Of a stretch of DNA of 64,000 nt, positions 1 through 8,507 are shown one piece after another. Position 1 is the stretch's first letter. Every line of letters starts with the position of its first letter. The notes beneath the pieces were generated by a model, which made no database searches, had not been told where the DNA came from, and worked only from the letters and a program-made list of their open reading frames with translations. The stretch is taken from NCBI GenBank assembly GCA_029860345.1, contig JAOUBJ010000009.1, positions 62,001 through 126,000 on the forward strand, written 5' to 3'. The position numbers and the translations under genes are program-made. Source of the DNA: Candidatus Zixiibacteriota bacterium (GTDB lineage: Bacteria > Zixibacteria > MSB-5A5 > GN15 > FEB-12).

Positions 1-372
1 CATCGAACGCAGTCACAGAATCAACGGGTGTGATTGTTAACATGCCGCCATAGTGTTCGCGAATGGCAGCGGTGTCGGCAGTGACCACAGAATCAAAAGC
101 GTTCGTACCCAAAGTGAAGATCGTTACGCCGACCAGAGCACCAGCGTCTTTGTACTCATCCGTCTCTGCAATAAATGCAAAGGAGTAGCCATCATCGTTG
201 GCCTCTTCTGTGATCAATTTCATATTCGGCGGCGGGTTAAAGACATAGGCCAGGTTGACACCTTCGAAGAACGCCGTGTTGCTGTCGAGCGTGAAGTGTT
301 GATCGGCGTATGCCGGTCCTGACGCAACGAACAAGAAAACCAGAATTGCCCAGATCAGTCTCATTCTCATAG
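1..372 (-). CDS. secreted protein of unknown function (partial, C-terminus beyond window)
   Basis: Reading leftwards from the ATG at 372, 124 codons stay open to the window edge, so only the N-terminal part is visible. Residues 1-22 form a clear signal peptide: basic MRMR start, hydrophobic core LIWAILVFLFVA, and an AYA cleavage site before DQHF. A GGAGA box lies about 8 bases before the ATG; a second in-frame ATG two codons later is possible. The mature part (FTLDSNTAFFEGVN onward) matches no family I recognise. It is divergent from the HMG-CoA synthase cassette, separated by repeat-rich DNA. An overlapping plus-strand frame at 53-322 has no comparable features. Confidence 0.7.
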
Positions 373-918
373 TATCGGCATCTCCGAGCAGGTGGTTCAC
401 AGTCGCTGATCCCGTAGGGCGTCCGCCGTGGCGGATTAGCGGTTCCGCCATCGGGTTGCGGCAGAACCAGAAGCGGTTCTGCCCTACGAGATAAGGACTC
501 ATGCTTCGACTGCGCTCAGCATGACACGTGTCAACTCTGCGTTTTCAATTGGGCTGCGGCGGAGCTTGTCTCCGCCGCCCACAGGTGCACCAGACAGCGA
601 GTAGGGGCAGACAGGGACGTCTACTGGCCACGGTACGCCCTCTAAAGCCTTGCGACAGGTGGGTTCCGCTGTGGACGCCGATGATCCCACCCGACGCAAA
701 GCCTCTGCGTGGGGTACCGGTGATAAATCACTTTTTGCCCTTAGCGCTATGCGACTTCTGCGTGGGGTGGCCGTCTCAAACCTTGTTTGGGGCGGATATC
801 GAAAACCACCCCCAAACCGGATTTGAGGGTGCCAGCCGTGCCTGGAAAGGGAGGTCGATCAAGTCTGGTTCGGTGCGTATTCGTTGTAGACGACAGGCCA
901 AAAAGTTGGATCGAATAC
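373..918. repeat. gene-free gap filled with palindromic repeat elements
   Basis: No credible gene is seen. Repeat modules recognised because they recur elsewhere in the window: a hairpin with GGCAGAACC / GGTTCTGCC arms at 460-483 (copy at 52257-52274); a 24-base element with CATGCT / AGCATG stem and TCGACTGCGCTC loop at 500-523; a GCGGCGGAG / CTCCGCCGC hairpin near 556-578; a GTGATAAATCAC palindrome at 720-731; and a 74-base imperfect palindrome at 765-838 starting GGGTGGCCGTCTCAAACC (copies at 5014-5090 and 52291-52365). Confidence 0.7.
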
Positions 919-953
919 TTGATGCCGCCGGTATTTGTAATTATCATACCGGC
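919..953 (+). promoter_or_regulatory. promoter with overlapping inverted-repeat operator for the HMG-CoA synthase cassette
   Basis: TTGATG (919-924) and TATCAT (942-947) are separated by 17 bases and give a start near 954, leaving a leader of about 70 bases before the ATG at 1024. A perfect inverted repeat, GCCGGTAT (927-934) and ATACCGGC (946-953) with an 11-base spacer, covers the spacer and the -10 box. This is the usual placement of a repressor site. The regulator is not identifiable here. A second small palindrome, AGCCTC-gat-GAGGCT, lies at about 963-977 in the leader. Confidence 0.5.
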
Positions 954-1023
954 CCTTGACGGGAGCCTCGATGAGGCTGGATGAAAAACAAGATGAGTTA
1001 ACAATAGAGAAACGAGGTTTCGT

Positions 1024-2073
1024 ATGGCAGGAATTGTCGGCTACGGCGCCCATGTACCCCGACACCGGATCAAGGTCGAAGAGATCGCCAAGGTGTGGGG
1101 AGCGGACGCCCCCAGCTACAAGAAAGGTCTGATGCTGCGGGAGAAATCGGTCCCGCCGCCGGACATGGACACAATCACACTTTCGGTTGAGGCAACGCGC
1201 CGCGCTCTGATTCGCGCGCAGAATGTCGACCCGAAAGATATCGGTGCCATCTATATCGGCTCGGAATCGCATCCGTATGCGGTCAAGCCGTCAGGCACCA
1301 CGGTGGCCGAGGCGATTGGCGCAACACCGGACATTCATTGCGCCGATTTTGAGTTTGCCTGCAAAGCGGGCTCGGAAGCCATGTTCGTGGCCATGAGTCA
1401 CGTCGATGCCGGGCACATGGATTACGCTCTTGGTATCGCGGCAGATACGTCGCAGGGTGCGCCGTCGGACGCGCTTGAGTTTTCAGCTGCCGCAGGTGCG
1501 GCCGCCTTCATTATGGGTAAAGAAAACTTGATCGCTGAATGTGTCGACACGCATTCATACATGACCGACATGCCGGATTTTTGGCGGCGTGAACATGAGT
1601 TCTACCCGCAGCACGCCGGACGGTTCACCGGTGAGGAAGCATACTTTGCAACTACCAAGGGTGCATCGAATGCGTTGTTGAAAAAGTCGGGCATGAAACC
1701 GGCCGATTTCAAGTACGCGATCTTCCATCAGCCGAACGGTAAGTTCCCACAGCGCGTCTCCCGCGAACTCGGGTTTACGCAGGAACAGATCGATCCGGGT
1801 TGGCTTGCGCCTCGGTTGGGCAACACCTACTCGGGTGCATCGCCGATAGGGCTGTCGGCCACGCTTGACGTATCCGATCCGGGCGACATGATTTTCATGT
1901 GTTCTTACGGTTCCGGCGCCGGTGCGGATTCTTTCATTTGGAAAGTGACCGACCGCATCAACGAAGTGCGCGATCTGACCGTGCGCACGCACAAACTGTT
2001 GGATGAAAACGTGACTTATATCGACTACGGCACCTACGCCAAGTTCCGTCACAAAATCAAAAAGAACTATTAA
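1024..2073 (+). CDS. hydroxymethylglutaryl-CoA synthase, archaeal type
   Basis: 349 aa protein of the thiolase-fold HMG-CoA synthase family, which condenses acetyl-CoA with acetoacetyl-CoA. Expected catalytic residues are visible: Glu81 in IGSES, Cys113 in FACKAG and His235 in IFHQPNGKFP. Length and sequence style fit the archaeal branch, which in archaea forms a channelling complex with a thiolase and a DUF35 protein; exactly those two genes follow, 15 bases downstream and then overlapping. The promoter upstream carries a putative operator. The surprise is that the same contig encodes DXS, so the mevalonate role is not assured. A repurposed C-C bond-forming role is an alternative. Confidence 0.88.
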   Translation: MAGIVGYGAHVPRHRIKVEEIAKVWGADAPSYKKGLMLREKSVPPPDMDTITLSVEATRRALIRAQNVDPKDIGAIYIGSESHPYAVKPSGTTVAEAIGATPDIHCADFEFACKAGSEAMFVAMSHVDAGHMDYALGIAADTSQGAPSDALEFSAAAGAAAFIMGKENLIAECVDTHSYMTDMPDFWRREHEFYPQHAGRFTGEEAYFATTKGASNALLKKSGMKPADFKYAIFHQPNGKFPQRVSRELGFTQEQIDPGWLAPRLGNTYSGASPIGLSATLDVSDPGDMIFMCSYGSGAGADSFIWKVTDRINEVRDLTVRTHKLLDENVTYIDYGTYAKFRHKIKKNY

Positions 2074-2088
2074 GGAGGTGATTCTACG

Positions 2089-3249
2089 ATGAGAGATGTT
2101 TGTATCGTCGGCGCCGGCATGAGTAAGTGGGGAGAAGTATGGCGTCGTTCGTTTAGGCAGTTGTTTGTTGACGCTGCCACCGCTGCGATCAAGGACTCCG
2201 GCGTGGATCACCTTGATTCGCTTTATGTCGGATGTATGTCCGGCGGCTTGTTCGCGCAGCAGGAGCATGTTGGCGCTATCTGCGCCGACTATCTCGGCAT
2301 GGCCGGACTTCCCGCGATGCGGGTCGAGTCGGCTTGTGCATCGGGTGGTATGGCATTGCGTGCGGCCTTTATCGAAGTCGGTTCCGGTGTGTCCGATATC
2401 GTCATGGCTTCCGGTCTTGAGAAAATGACCGACGTTGACGGCGACGGCGCCACGGCTGCCCTGGCCGGCGCCGCCGATCAGGAGTACGAAGTGTTCCACG
2501 GCGCGACATTCCCCGGTCTGTATGCTATGATGGCGCACGCCCACATGGCCAAGTACGGCACGACCAGTGAAATGATGGCCGCCGTTGCGGTGAAGAACCA
2601 TCACAACGGTGCAATGAATCCGGTCGCGCAGTATCCGTTTGAGATTACTGTCGAAGGCGTGTTGAACTCCGTTATGGTGGCCGATCCGCTGCACATTCTG
2701 GATTGTTCACCGATCACCGACGGTGCCGCGGCCGCTATAGTGACCACCGAAGAGATCGCCAAGAAGCTCGGCAAGCCATACGTCAAGATCATCGGGTCCG
2801 GTGTCGCTACCGACACAATTGCGTTGGCCCAGCGTGATGACATGACCACGATCAAGGCCGCCACGATCGCAGCCGACCGGGCGTTCAAGATGGCCGGTAA
2901 GAAACTCTCCGACGTACAGTTTACCGAAGTGCACGACTGTTTCACGATTTCCGAGTTGGTCATTCTCGAATCACTCGGTTTGTATGAACCGGGCAAAGCG
3001 GGTCCGGCGACTCTGGCCGGCGAGACGGCGCTGGACGGCAAGTTCCCGGTTAACTCATCCGGTGGACTCAAGTGCAAGGGGCATCCGGTAGGTGCTACCG
3101 GTGTGGCTCAGGCTATCGAGGTTTTCAAACAGTTGACCGGACAAGCCGAAGGTGGGCGACAGATCCCCGGCTCGCCCAAGGTCGGAATGACTCACAACAT
3201 GGGCGGCTCCGGCGCGTCTTCCGTTGTTCACATCATGGAGGTGGCGTAA
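2089..3249 (+). CDS. acetyl-CoA acetyltransferase (thiolase), archaeal/SCP-x type
   Basis: 386 aa thiolase. Nucleophilic Cys83 lies in ESACASGG; the C-terminal half carries [17 protein letters not shown] with the general-base histidine, and [10 protein letters not shown] strong ribosome site AAGGAGGTGATT precedes the ATG. It should make acetoacetyl-CoA from two acetyl-CoA and pass it to the synthase encoded just upstream. Its stop codon overlaps the start of the DUF35 gene (TAATG), so translation is probably coupled. The full three-gene order matches the archaeal acetoacetyl-CoA thiolase / HMG-CoA synthase complex. Confidence 0.9.
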   Translation: MRDVCIVGAGMSKWGEVWRRSFRQLFVDAATAAIKDSGVDHLDSLYVGCMSGGLFAQQEHVGAICADYLGMAGLPAMRVESACASGGMALRAAFIEVGSGVSDIVMASGLEKMTDVDGDGATAALAGAADQEYEVFHGATFPGLYAMMAHAHMAKYGTTSEMMAAVAVKNHHNGAMNPVAQYPFEITVEGVLNSVMVADPLHILDCSPITDGAAAAIVTTEEIAKKLGKPYVKIIGSGVATDTIALAQRDDMTTIKAATIAADRAFKMAGKKLSDVQFTEVHDCFTISELVILESLGLYEPGKAGPATLAGETALDGKFPVNSSGGLKCKGHPVGATGVAQAIEVFKQLTGQAEGGRQIPGSPKVGMTHNMGGSGASSVVHIMEVA

Positions 3250-3650
3250 TGACTATGTTTAGCTCGCGCAGTTGGCGGGAGTTCCCGCAGCGCTACCGTC
3301 TGGAAGCGTCGAAATTCAAAAAGAGCGGCAAGACGTATTATCCGCCGCGCGATGTCGAGCCGGTAACGGGTGACACCGAACAGGAAATCGTTCGGCTGCC
3401 CGACATCGGCAAGGTTGTTACCTACACGGTCATTCGCATTGCGCCGGGGCAGTGGGGCGATGAAGGGCCCTACGCGCTGGCCATTGTCGAACTGACCGAT
3501 GGTACGCGCTTGATGGCACAGATGACTGACTGCAATGTCGACGAAGTCAAGATCGGCATGGAGGTGCGGATGGAGTTCCGTCGCATCCAAGCCGAGGGCA
3601 GCGCCGGTGTTTTGAGTTACGGCCACAAAGCCGTCCCGAAGTGGTTTTGA
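3249..3650 (+). CDS. DUF35 OB-fold protein lacking its zinc-ribbon cysteines
   Basis: 133 aa, starting [18 protein letters not shown] at an ATG that shares its A with the thiolase stop; a longer frame to 3072 would run back through the thiolase gene. DUF35 proteins have an N-terminal zinc ribbon and a C-terminal OB fold and bridge thiolase and HMG-CoA synthase. The region normally reading C-x2-C-GK-x-(F/Y)-PPR-x2-C-x2-C here reads KFKKSGKTYYPPRDVEPVT: all four cysteine positions are replaced while the surrounding frame is conserved. The OB part (IGKVVTYTVIR, LMAQMTDCN, VRMEFRRI) is intact. Zinc binding is presumably lost but the scaffold role kept. Confidence 0.85.
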   Translation: MTMFSSRSWREFPQRYRLEASKFKKSGKTYYPPRDVEPVTGDTEQEIVRLPDIGKVVTYTVIRIAPGQWGDEGPYALAIVELTDGTRLMAQMTDCNVDEVKIGMEVRMEFRRIQAEGSAGVLSYGHKAVPKWF

Positions 3651-3908
3651 TTTAGTGTCACCCCGGCGAAGGCCGGGGTCCATCTTTTCTTGTAGGGTGG
3701 GTCCGTTTTCGGACCCGCCGTTTTTGTGGCACCCCGGACTTGATCCGGGGTCCAGTCTTGTAGGTCAGGAACTTTGTGCTTCTGACTTTCTTTTGTGGAC
3801 GCTGAGACATGCCGGTCTGGACAATGGAACCGTCTGGCGTACGGTTCTGAATCTCAATAGATCTTCTTCAGGTTCGGGCAAGGTGAGACCGAACCGCTAA
3901 GACTGGGT
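3651..3908. repeat. hairpin repeats after the thiolase cassette
   Basis: Three stem-loops follow the DUF35 stop: CCCCGGC-gaa-GGCCGGGG type at 3661-3678, GGTGGGTCCG-tttt-CGGACCCGCC type at 3692-3719, and CCCCGGA-cttga-TCCGGGG at 3732-3750. Related copies occur at 4937, 5113, 9120-9164, 14624 and 58424. The first could double as a transcription terminator but has only a short T-run (tcttttcttg). Nothing else is evident up to the convergent gene at 3909. Confidence 0.6.
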
Positions 3909-4289
3909 TCAAAACAGCAACACAATTATGCCCGACCAAAATAGAATTGTGTATATGAGGTTTGCGATTAGCACCTTCAGTTCTTGCACAAAACTGGTTT
4001 GGATGGCGTTTCGAAGTTGGATGTTTCCAGCCTTCTGCTGTCTCGCAACTTCCAGGATTTTCTGGAAACCCCATATGTAGAACTCGATTGCGAAGCTAAG
4101 CTTCTGTTGTGCTGCCTCCATGTCAACATTTCGGCTGAAGGATGATACCATGACCATACTGGTGAAAAGTGCAATCGTTCTGATCATGAGTGGGACCCAA
4201 CAGATGAGACCGAGGGGTGTCCACAGGACGAGTGTGACGAGAACAGCCCCAATGCGAATAAACTGTACGAACTTGTCCAACAAGGTCAC
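3909..4289 (-). CDS. small membrane protein of unknown function
   Basis: 126 aa from a GTG start preceded by GAGGT at good spacing. About residues 12-48 are strongly hydrophobic and probably form two adjacent membrane spans; a third span lies at the C-terminus (LIANLIYTILFWSGIIVLLF). The middle (residues 50-105) is amphipathic and polar. No family recognised. Support for a real gene comes from the hydrophobicity pattern, the ribosome site and a near-perfect promoter about 115 bases upstream. It sits alone between repeat-filled gaps. Confidence 0.6.
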   Translation of the reverse strand: MTLLDKFVQFIRIGAVLVTLVLWTPLGLICWVPLMIRTIALFTSMVMVSSFSRNVDMEAAQQKLSFAIEFYIWGFQKILEVARQQKAGNIQLRNAIQTSFVQELKVLIANLIYTILFWSGIIVLLF

Positions 4290-4402
4290 TGGCGCACCTC
4301 ATCCATTTGTCATCGAATGCTTGCATAACAGAGAGAATCGTGGTTCAATATCCGCGAACGATGCAATAGCGAGCACACAACCCTCCGGCTAATTCAGTCT
4401 CA

Positions 4403-4430
4403 ATTATAACGGCTCAGATTCAGGTGTCAA
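4403..4430 (-). promoter_or_regulatory. consensus promoter for the 3909-4289 membrane protein
   Basis: On the minus strand TTGACA (4430-4425) and TATAAT (4408-4403) are separated by 16 bases, a full match to both consensus hexamers. Transcription would begin near 4396, giving a leader of about 107 bases before the GTG start. Confidence 0.6.
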
Positions 4431-5192
4431 GCGCGAAATCTTGCCCGACACCTCGCGCTCCATGCTGTCAACAATAATGAAGCACTCTACGGTTGAGTTC
4501 CGGGTGACACAGGGTCACGCCCTGTTCTTCTCGCTACGCGAGTGTCGAAACCGCAGGTGGCCCACAGCTTGCTGTGGGAAGTGTCGATAATCTTCATCAC
4601 CCTTCAACTCCACTCAATACAAGGTTGTCGAAACCTCGCTCCGCGAATCCTTCGGATCAGGGGTTTCGACCTACAAGAAGAGCCCACACAAAAAAACACC
4701 GGGATAGCTCTCAACTTCTACCCCGGTGAACACCCGCGCAGAGAGGTTACTACATTCTCAAAAACACGCGGTTATAAGACCTTCCGTGGCTCTCGTGACA
4801 AATCGCTATCAGCTTCCAATGCTATCGCGACTGAGTCCCGAAGAAATCCTTTTGTGGTTAAACAATCCTATTCAAGAAAAGGTGCCCGAATATGCTGCGC
4901 TCATGCCTCGACTGCGCTCGGCATGAATGGGCTGGACCCCGGCCTTCGCCGGGGTGACAGAGTTGGCAGATGTGGACATCTGCCACGCACGGTACGGTAT
5001 TGTGCCCGTTTTCGGGTGGCACCCTCAAACTCGGTTTGGGGGTGGCTCTTCTCGTTGTCCCTTCCCAAACAAGGTTTGAGACGGCCACCCGTCGCAGTCA
5101 ATGAAGATGGATGCCGGATCAAGTCCGGCAAGACAGATGGCGGCGCAAATTAACTTTGACAATTGCAGGGCTGCACCGTAAAGTTCAAGCTA
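4431..5192. repeat. gene-free gap, mosaic of palindromic repeats
   Basis: No gene supported. Elements seen: CCCACAG-cttg-CTGTGGG at 4561-4578; a TCGAAACC ... GGTTTCGA element at about 4628-4669 (copy at 14534-14575); CATGCC-TCGACTGCGCTC-GGCATG at 4902-4925; CCCCGGC-cttc-GCCGGGG at 4937-4954; GCAGATG-tgga-CATCTGC at 4966-4983 (copies at 29597 and 58387); a 77-base palindrome with GGGTGGC / GCCACCC ends at 5014-5090; CCGGA-tcaag-TCCGG at 5114-5128. Short open frames through these blocks are repeat-derived. Confidence 0.7.
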
Positions 5193-5609
5193 ATGGTAGT
5201 AAGCAAAGAAATCACTCTTACCAGCCGGGGTGCCGGCGATATAATCGACGTCACGCCGCAGTTGCGCGAAGCGGTAGTTGCATCGGACGTTTCCAATGGC
5301 ACCGTGACCGTCTTCGTGCCGGGCTCAACGGCCGGTTTGACGACGATAGAATACGAACCCGGTTTGCTGCAAGACCTCCCGGAGTTTTGGGAAAAGCTGA
5401 TCCCGTCCGATCGGAGTTACCATCACGATGAGACATGGCACGACGGCAACGGCTTCTCCCATTTGCGTGCCGCCTTGATCGGACCGGATATAACGGTGCC
5501 CTTTGTCGATGGAACTCTCACCCTGGGTACGTGGCAGCAAGTAGTGTTTCTTGAATTCGATAACCGTGGTCGCAACCGGCAGTTGATCGTACAGATAATC
5601 GGAGAGTGA
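5193..5609 (+). CDS. YjbQ family protein (UPF0047), first paralog
   Basis: 138 aa from the ATG at 5193; an in-frame TTG at 5163 would add ten residues that do not look like the family. The signature GTWQQVVFLEFDNRGRNRQ near the C-terminus and FVPGSTAGLTTIEYEPG in the first half identify the YjbQ/UPF0047 fold. The family has been linked to a weak thiamine-phosphate synthase activity, but its true role is unsettled. No clear Shine-Dalgarno sequence is present. The stop codon overlaps the GTG of the mtnA-like gene, so the two are probably co-translated. A second YjbQ is at 30512. Confidence 0.85.
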   Translation: MVVSKEITLTSRGAGDIIDVTPQLREAVVASDVSNGTVTVFVPGSTAGLTTIEYEPGLLQDLPEFWEKLIPSDRSYHHDETWHDGNGFSHLRAALIGPDITVPFVDGTLTLGTWQQVVFLEFDNRGRNRQLIVQIIGE

Positions 5610-6631
5610 ACAAACAGGCATCTATGAACTTCTCGACCATCAGACGACAAGACAACAAGGTAGTGATCCTGGCCCAAACACGCTTGCCGGCTGAGGAAAA
5701 ATACCTCGAACTTGAGGACTATCGTGACGTGGTTGAGGCGATCAAGTGCCTTGATGTGCGGGGCGCTCCGGCCATCGGAATCGCGGCGGCTTACGGTATG
5801 GCCCTGGCCGTGCATCAGACCGGTCGTTTCGATGCTGAGTTTGTGGAGGAGGTTGCCCGGCGCTTCAAGGACTCACGCCCGACCGCGGTCAATCTGTTTT
5901 GGGCGGTTGATCGTATGCTTAACAAAGCGAGTCAATTGCCGACGGAAGAAATCCACGATACCCTCAGTGCATTGTGGGCGGAGGCCGAAGCAATCCACGA
6001 GGAAGACCGCAGCATGTGTCGGCAGATAGGCAAACATGGAGCGACACTAATCAACGATGGAGACGCCATACTCACTCATTGCAATGCAGGTGCGCTGGCT
6101 ACGGGCGGGATCGGCACCGCTCTCGGTGTGATTTACACGGCGCACGATCAAGGGAAGAAGATGCAAGTGTACGCCGATGAGACCCGTCCGCTGTTGCAAG
6201 GTGCGCGGTTGACCGTGTGGGAGTTGATGCGGGCGGGAATTGATGTAACCCTGATCTGCGACAACACGGCCGGGATGCTCATGAAGCAGGGCGAGATCAA
6301 TCATGTTATTGTGGGAGCCGACCGGATAGCAAAAAACGGTGACTTTGCCAACAAGATCGGAACATACTCGCTGGCGGTACTGGCCGAACATCATGATGTG
6401 CCGTTCTATGTCGCAGCGCCGGCCTCGACTTTCGATGACGAAACAGAAACCGGTGATGATATTGTGATTGAGGAGCGATCACCCCACGAAGTGACCGAAG
6501 GGTTCGGAGATCGCACGGCACCTGACGATGCGCATGTCTACTCGCCGGCCTTCGATGTGACACCGTTGGCGCTGGTTACGAGTTTCATCACTGACAATGG
6601 TGTCAAGCCCGGTGGCAGGAAGGAAAAGTGA
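5606..6631 (+). CDS. mtnA: S-methyl-5-thioribose-1-phosphate isomerase (aIF2B-like)
   Basis: Up to 341 aa from a GTG overlapping the YjbQ stop; an ATG at 5624 is the alternative start. It isomerises methylthioribose-1-phosphate to methylthioribulose-1-phosphate in methionine salvage. Visible motifs: RGAPAIGIAAAYG, THCNAGALATGG with the expected catalytic Cys159, DETRPLLQGARLT, DNTAGMLM, and VGADRIAKNGD with Asp239, matching the Cys/Asp pair of characterised MtnA. Length is typical. Related ribose-1,5-bisphosphate isomerases are possible, but the motif set fits MtnA. No other methionine-salvage gene is adjacent. Confidence 0.88.
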   Translation: MNKQASMNFSTIRRQDNKVVILAQTRLPAEEKYLELEDYRDVVEAIKCLDVRGAPAIGIAAAYGMALAVHQTGRFDAEFVEEVARRFKDSRPTAVNLFWAVDRMLNKASQLPTEEIHDTLSALWAEAEAIHEEDRSMCRQIGKHGATLINDGDAILTHCNAGALATGGIGTALGVIYTAHDQGKKMQVYADETRPLLQGARLTVWELMRAGIDVTLICDNTAGMLMKQGEINHVIVGADRIAKNGDFANKIGTYSLAVLAEHHDVPFYVAAPASTFDDETETGDDIVIEERSPHEVTEGFGDRTAPDDAHVYSPAFDVTPLALVTSFITDNGVKPGGRKEK

Positions 6632-6634
6632 AGA

Positions 6635-7297
6635 GTGTTCTACCCCGAAGATGAGCCGGTTCCGGTTGGATTGATAAGTCAGAACATGGTTCTTGAGCCA
6701 TTGAGTACCAGACATCTTGAGTTGGATTATGGTGCAGTGATGGAGAGCAAAGAACTGCTTCGTAGGTGGAGTCTGAGCGACTGGCCGAGCGACAGTTTTA
6801 CTATCGAAGAAAACGCCGCCGACCTGGCGCGGCATGAGTCTGAACATTTCGACCGAGTCGCTTTCACTTATACAGTTTTGAATCCCGCCGCGACCGAGTG
6901 CCTTGGTTGTCTGTATATCAAACCGCTCGGCGAAACAGTTCGTGCCGCTTTGTCAACGGCCTTGTGGGCGGAAGATGCCCCTGTGCGTACCGGCCTCGAC
7001 TCCGCACGGCCTGACAATCATGTGGCGCACGAGGACGTACACCACGCACAGAGTGTAGAGCATATCGCCTGGGCGAGTTTTTGGGTCCGTCAATCGCGGC
7101 TGGCGGAGAATCTTGACCGCGTACTGCTTGAAAAACTGCTCTATTGGTTCGAGGAGGAATTCAGTTTTGACAAACTGCTATTTAGTACGGCCGAGAAAGA
7201 TGACCGTCAGGTGTCGCTTTTTGCTGAGGTCGGGCTGAAACAGTTGCACCGGTCAGAAGCTCCCGATAACCGAGGAGCACGATTGTTTTTTGTGTAG
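6635..7297 (+). CDS. GNAT-like acyltransferase, probable
   Basis: 220 aa from a GTG four bases after the mtnA stop. The N-terminal stretch LEPLSTRHLELDYGAVMES and the central TVLNPAATECLGCLYIKPL resemble the opening strands of RimJ/RimL-type GNAT acetyltransferases. The later WASFWVRQSRLAENLDRVLLEKLLYWFEEEF matches the region where acetyl-CoA is normally bound, but the classical Q/RxxGxG/A loop is not obvious. The assignment is by overall pattern and could be wrong. Tight spacing suggests co-transcription with mtnA. Confidence 0.5.
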   Translation: MFYPEDEPVPVGLISQNMVLEPLSTRHLELDYGAVMESKELLRRWSLSDWPSDSFTIEENAADLARHESEHFDRVAFTYTVLNPAATECLGCLYIKPLGETVRAALSTALWAEDAPVRTGLDSARPDNHVAHEDVHHAQSVEHIAWASFWVRQSRLAENLDRVLLEKLLYWFEEEFSFDKLLFSTAEKDDRQVSLFAEVGLKQLHRSEAPDNRGARLFFV

Positions 7298-7401
7298 GCA
7301 GCATCGCCGGAATCCGGCCCCAGGGCATCCGATTCTACACCTTTGAAGTTGATTCCCGGCCTGCCGATATGTATCAATAGATACAACAGGAACGATCAGA
7401 T

Positions 7402-8022
7402 ATGCGCCGCAACAAGTCTCAACAAAAAGCGCAGGCCGCGCTCAATTATGATCTCTTTCAAGTGGAGTCCCTAACCCTGCCGGCTCCGGCAACTCTTTAT
7501 ACCCGGATTCGTGAGGAGGCCGTTGCCGAACGGATGGTAGACTTGCCGACCACAGAAGTCGCTGGCGACTTGCCGACACTCGAAGAGCTTTATCGGATGT
7601 TTGATCGGTTCAATTGGATCTACTTCGAAGGTCGCCTACCTAAAGTGCAGATCGAATACTCAACCCGCATGTCTTCGGCTGGTTCTTATACGCCTGGGCG
7701 GCGACTGATTCGGATCGGACGCAAGTATCACCAGTTGTTCCCGGACGAAATCGCCGATACGCTGAAACATGAGATGATCCACATCCGCCACTTTCGGCAC
7801 GACGCTGAATTCAAAAGGGAGGCGAAGCGGATAGGCGCCTCGGTCCGGGCCAAATCTCACCCCTCGCTGCGCAAGCCGCCCAGGTATCTGTACGTCTGCC
7901 CGCACTGCTCCCGCGAGTACCCCCGTCAGAAAAGACTTAGAATGGCCTCCTGTGGCGTGTGCTCCAAGGGCAGGAGGTTTGACAAGCGTTATAAGCTGAA
8001 GCTCAAAAAGCCACAGGCTTAA
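7402..8022 (+). CDS. SprT-like zinc metalloprotein
   Basis: 206 aa. The SprT-like domain spans about residues 58-165: FDRFNWIYFEGRLP, then the zinc site HEMIH at 123-127 with a third ligand His133 in RHDAEFKREAKRIG. A C-terminal zinc ribbon follows, with Cys166/Cys169 (CPHC) and Cys184/Cys187 (CGVC), and a basic tail. Relatives include bacterial SprT and the protease domain of SPRTN, which acts on DNA-protein crosslinks; the substrate here is unknown. It ends convergently with the next gene, overlapping by four bases. Confidence 0.85.
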   Translation: MRRNKSQQKAQAALNYDLFQVESLTLPAPATLYTRIREEAVAERMVDLPTTEVAGDLPTLEELYRMFDRFNWIYFEGRLPKVQIEYSTRMSSAGSYTPGRRLIRIGRKYHQLFPDEIADTLKHEMIHIRHFRHDAEFKREAKRIGASVRAKSHPSLRKPPRYLYVCPHCSREYPRQKRLRMASCGVCSKGRRFDKRYKLKLKKPQA

Positions 8023-8327
8023 TGCTCGGTCGGTTGCAGTTGCTCGGCCTTGGCTGCCTGGCCGTCTTCAACTACATTGACTTCGTTGCCCACCAGTTCG
8101 TTTATCAGGGCCATACATTCGACCAGGGCCAACAGGTTGCCGCCGGCCGTAAAGTACTTGATCAACCTCAACAGAACCAACTGAGGATGGCCGGTGCAAC
8201 TGACAATATGCCCTTCCGGCGAGACGCCCAGCCCGGCTTTCTTGGCCTGTTGAAAAGCAATCTCCTCACCCACCAGTTCCGCCTGTTTCTTGATTGCATT
8301 TTCGAATAGCGCTAAAAACTTTTCCAT
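8019..8327 (-). CDS. hypothetical small cytoplasmic protein
   Basis: 102 aa, predicted largely helical with an amphipathic N-terminus (MEKFLALFENAIKKQAELV) and a conserved-looking centre GVSPEGHIVSCTGHPQLVLLRL. No signal peptide or membrane span. No family recognised. It is tail-to-tail with the SprT-like gene, sharing four bases. No strong ribosome site is visible upstream. Composition and lack of a better frame support it as coding, with moderate certainty. Confidence 0.55.
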   Translation of the reverse strand: MEKFLALFENAIKKQAELVGEEIAFQQAKKAGLGVSPEGHIVSCTGHPQLVLLRLIKYFTAGGNLLALVECMALINELVGNEVNVVEDGQAAKAEQLQPTEH

Positions 8328-8507
8328 AGCAGTTTTTTGTGAACTCTTTGTGCGTTTAGCTGTTTCTTCTGTTATCGGTCACTGATGATCGTACCTGAAG
8401 ACCTCTCGTTTTTATTGCCGAATCGACTGACAGCAAATCCAGGGGTCTTGGGACTACGAGGAGACAAACGAATTTTGAAGAAGAGTATTTACAAAGGAGA
8501 AGCAACA

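Noticed and set aside
53-322. Plus-strand 89-codon frame at the left edge
   Set aside because: The opposite strand has a signal peptide and ribosome site and stays open to the window edge.
1555-2694. Long minus-strand open frame opposite the HMG-CoA synthase and thiolase genes
   Set aside because: It is fully antisense to two confident genes, is rich in His/Arg/Gly as expected of a shadow frame, and has no family resemblance.
3780-3900. Possible tRNA-like sequence (GGTTC motifs)
   Set aside because: No cloverleaf with acceptor, D and T arms could be folded by eye; the GGTTC occurrences are not in T-loop context. No tRNA was found in the window.
4542-5153. 203-codon plus-strand frame in the gap before yjbQ
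   Set aside because: It is built from at least five repeat elements that recur elsewhere in unrelated frames.
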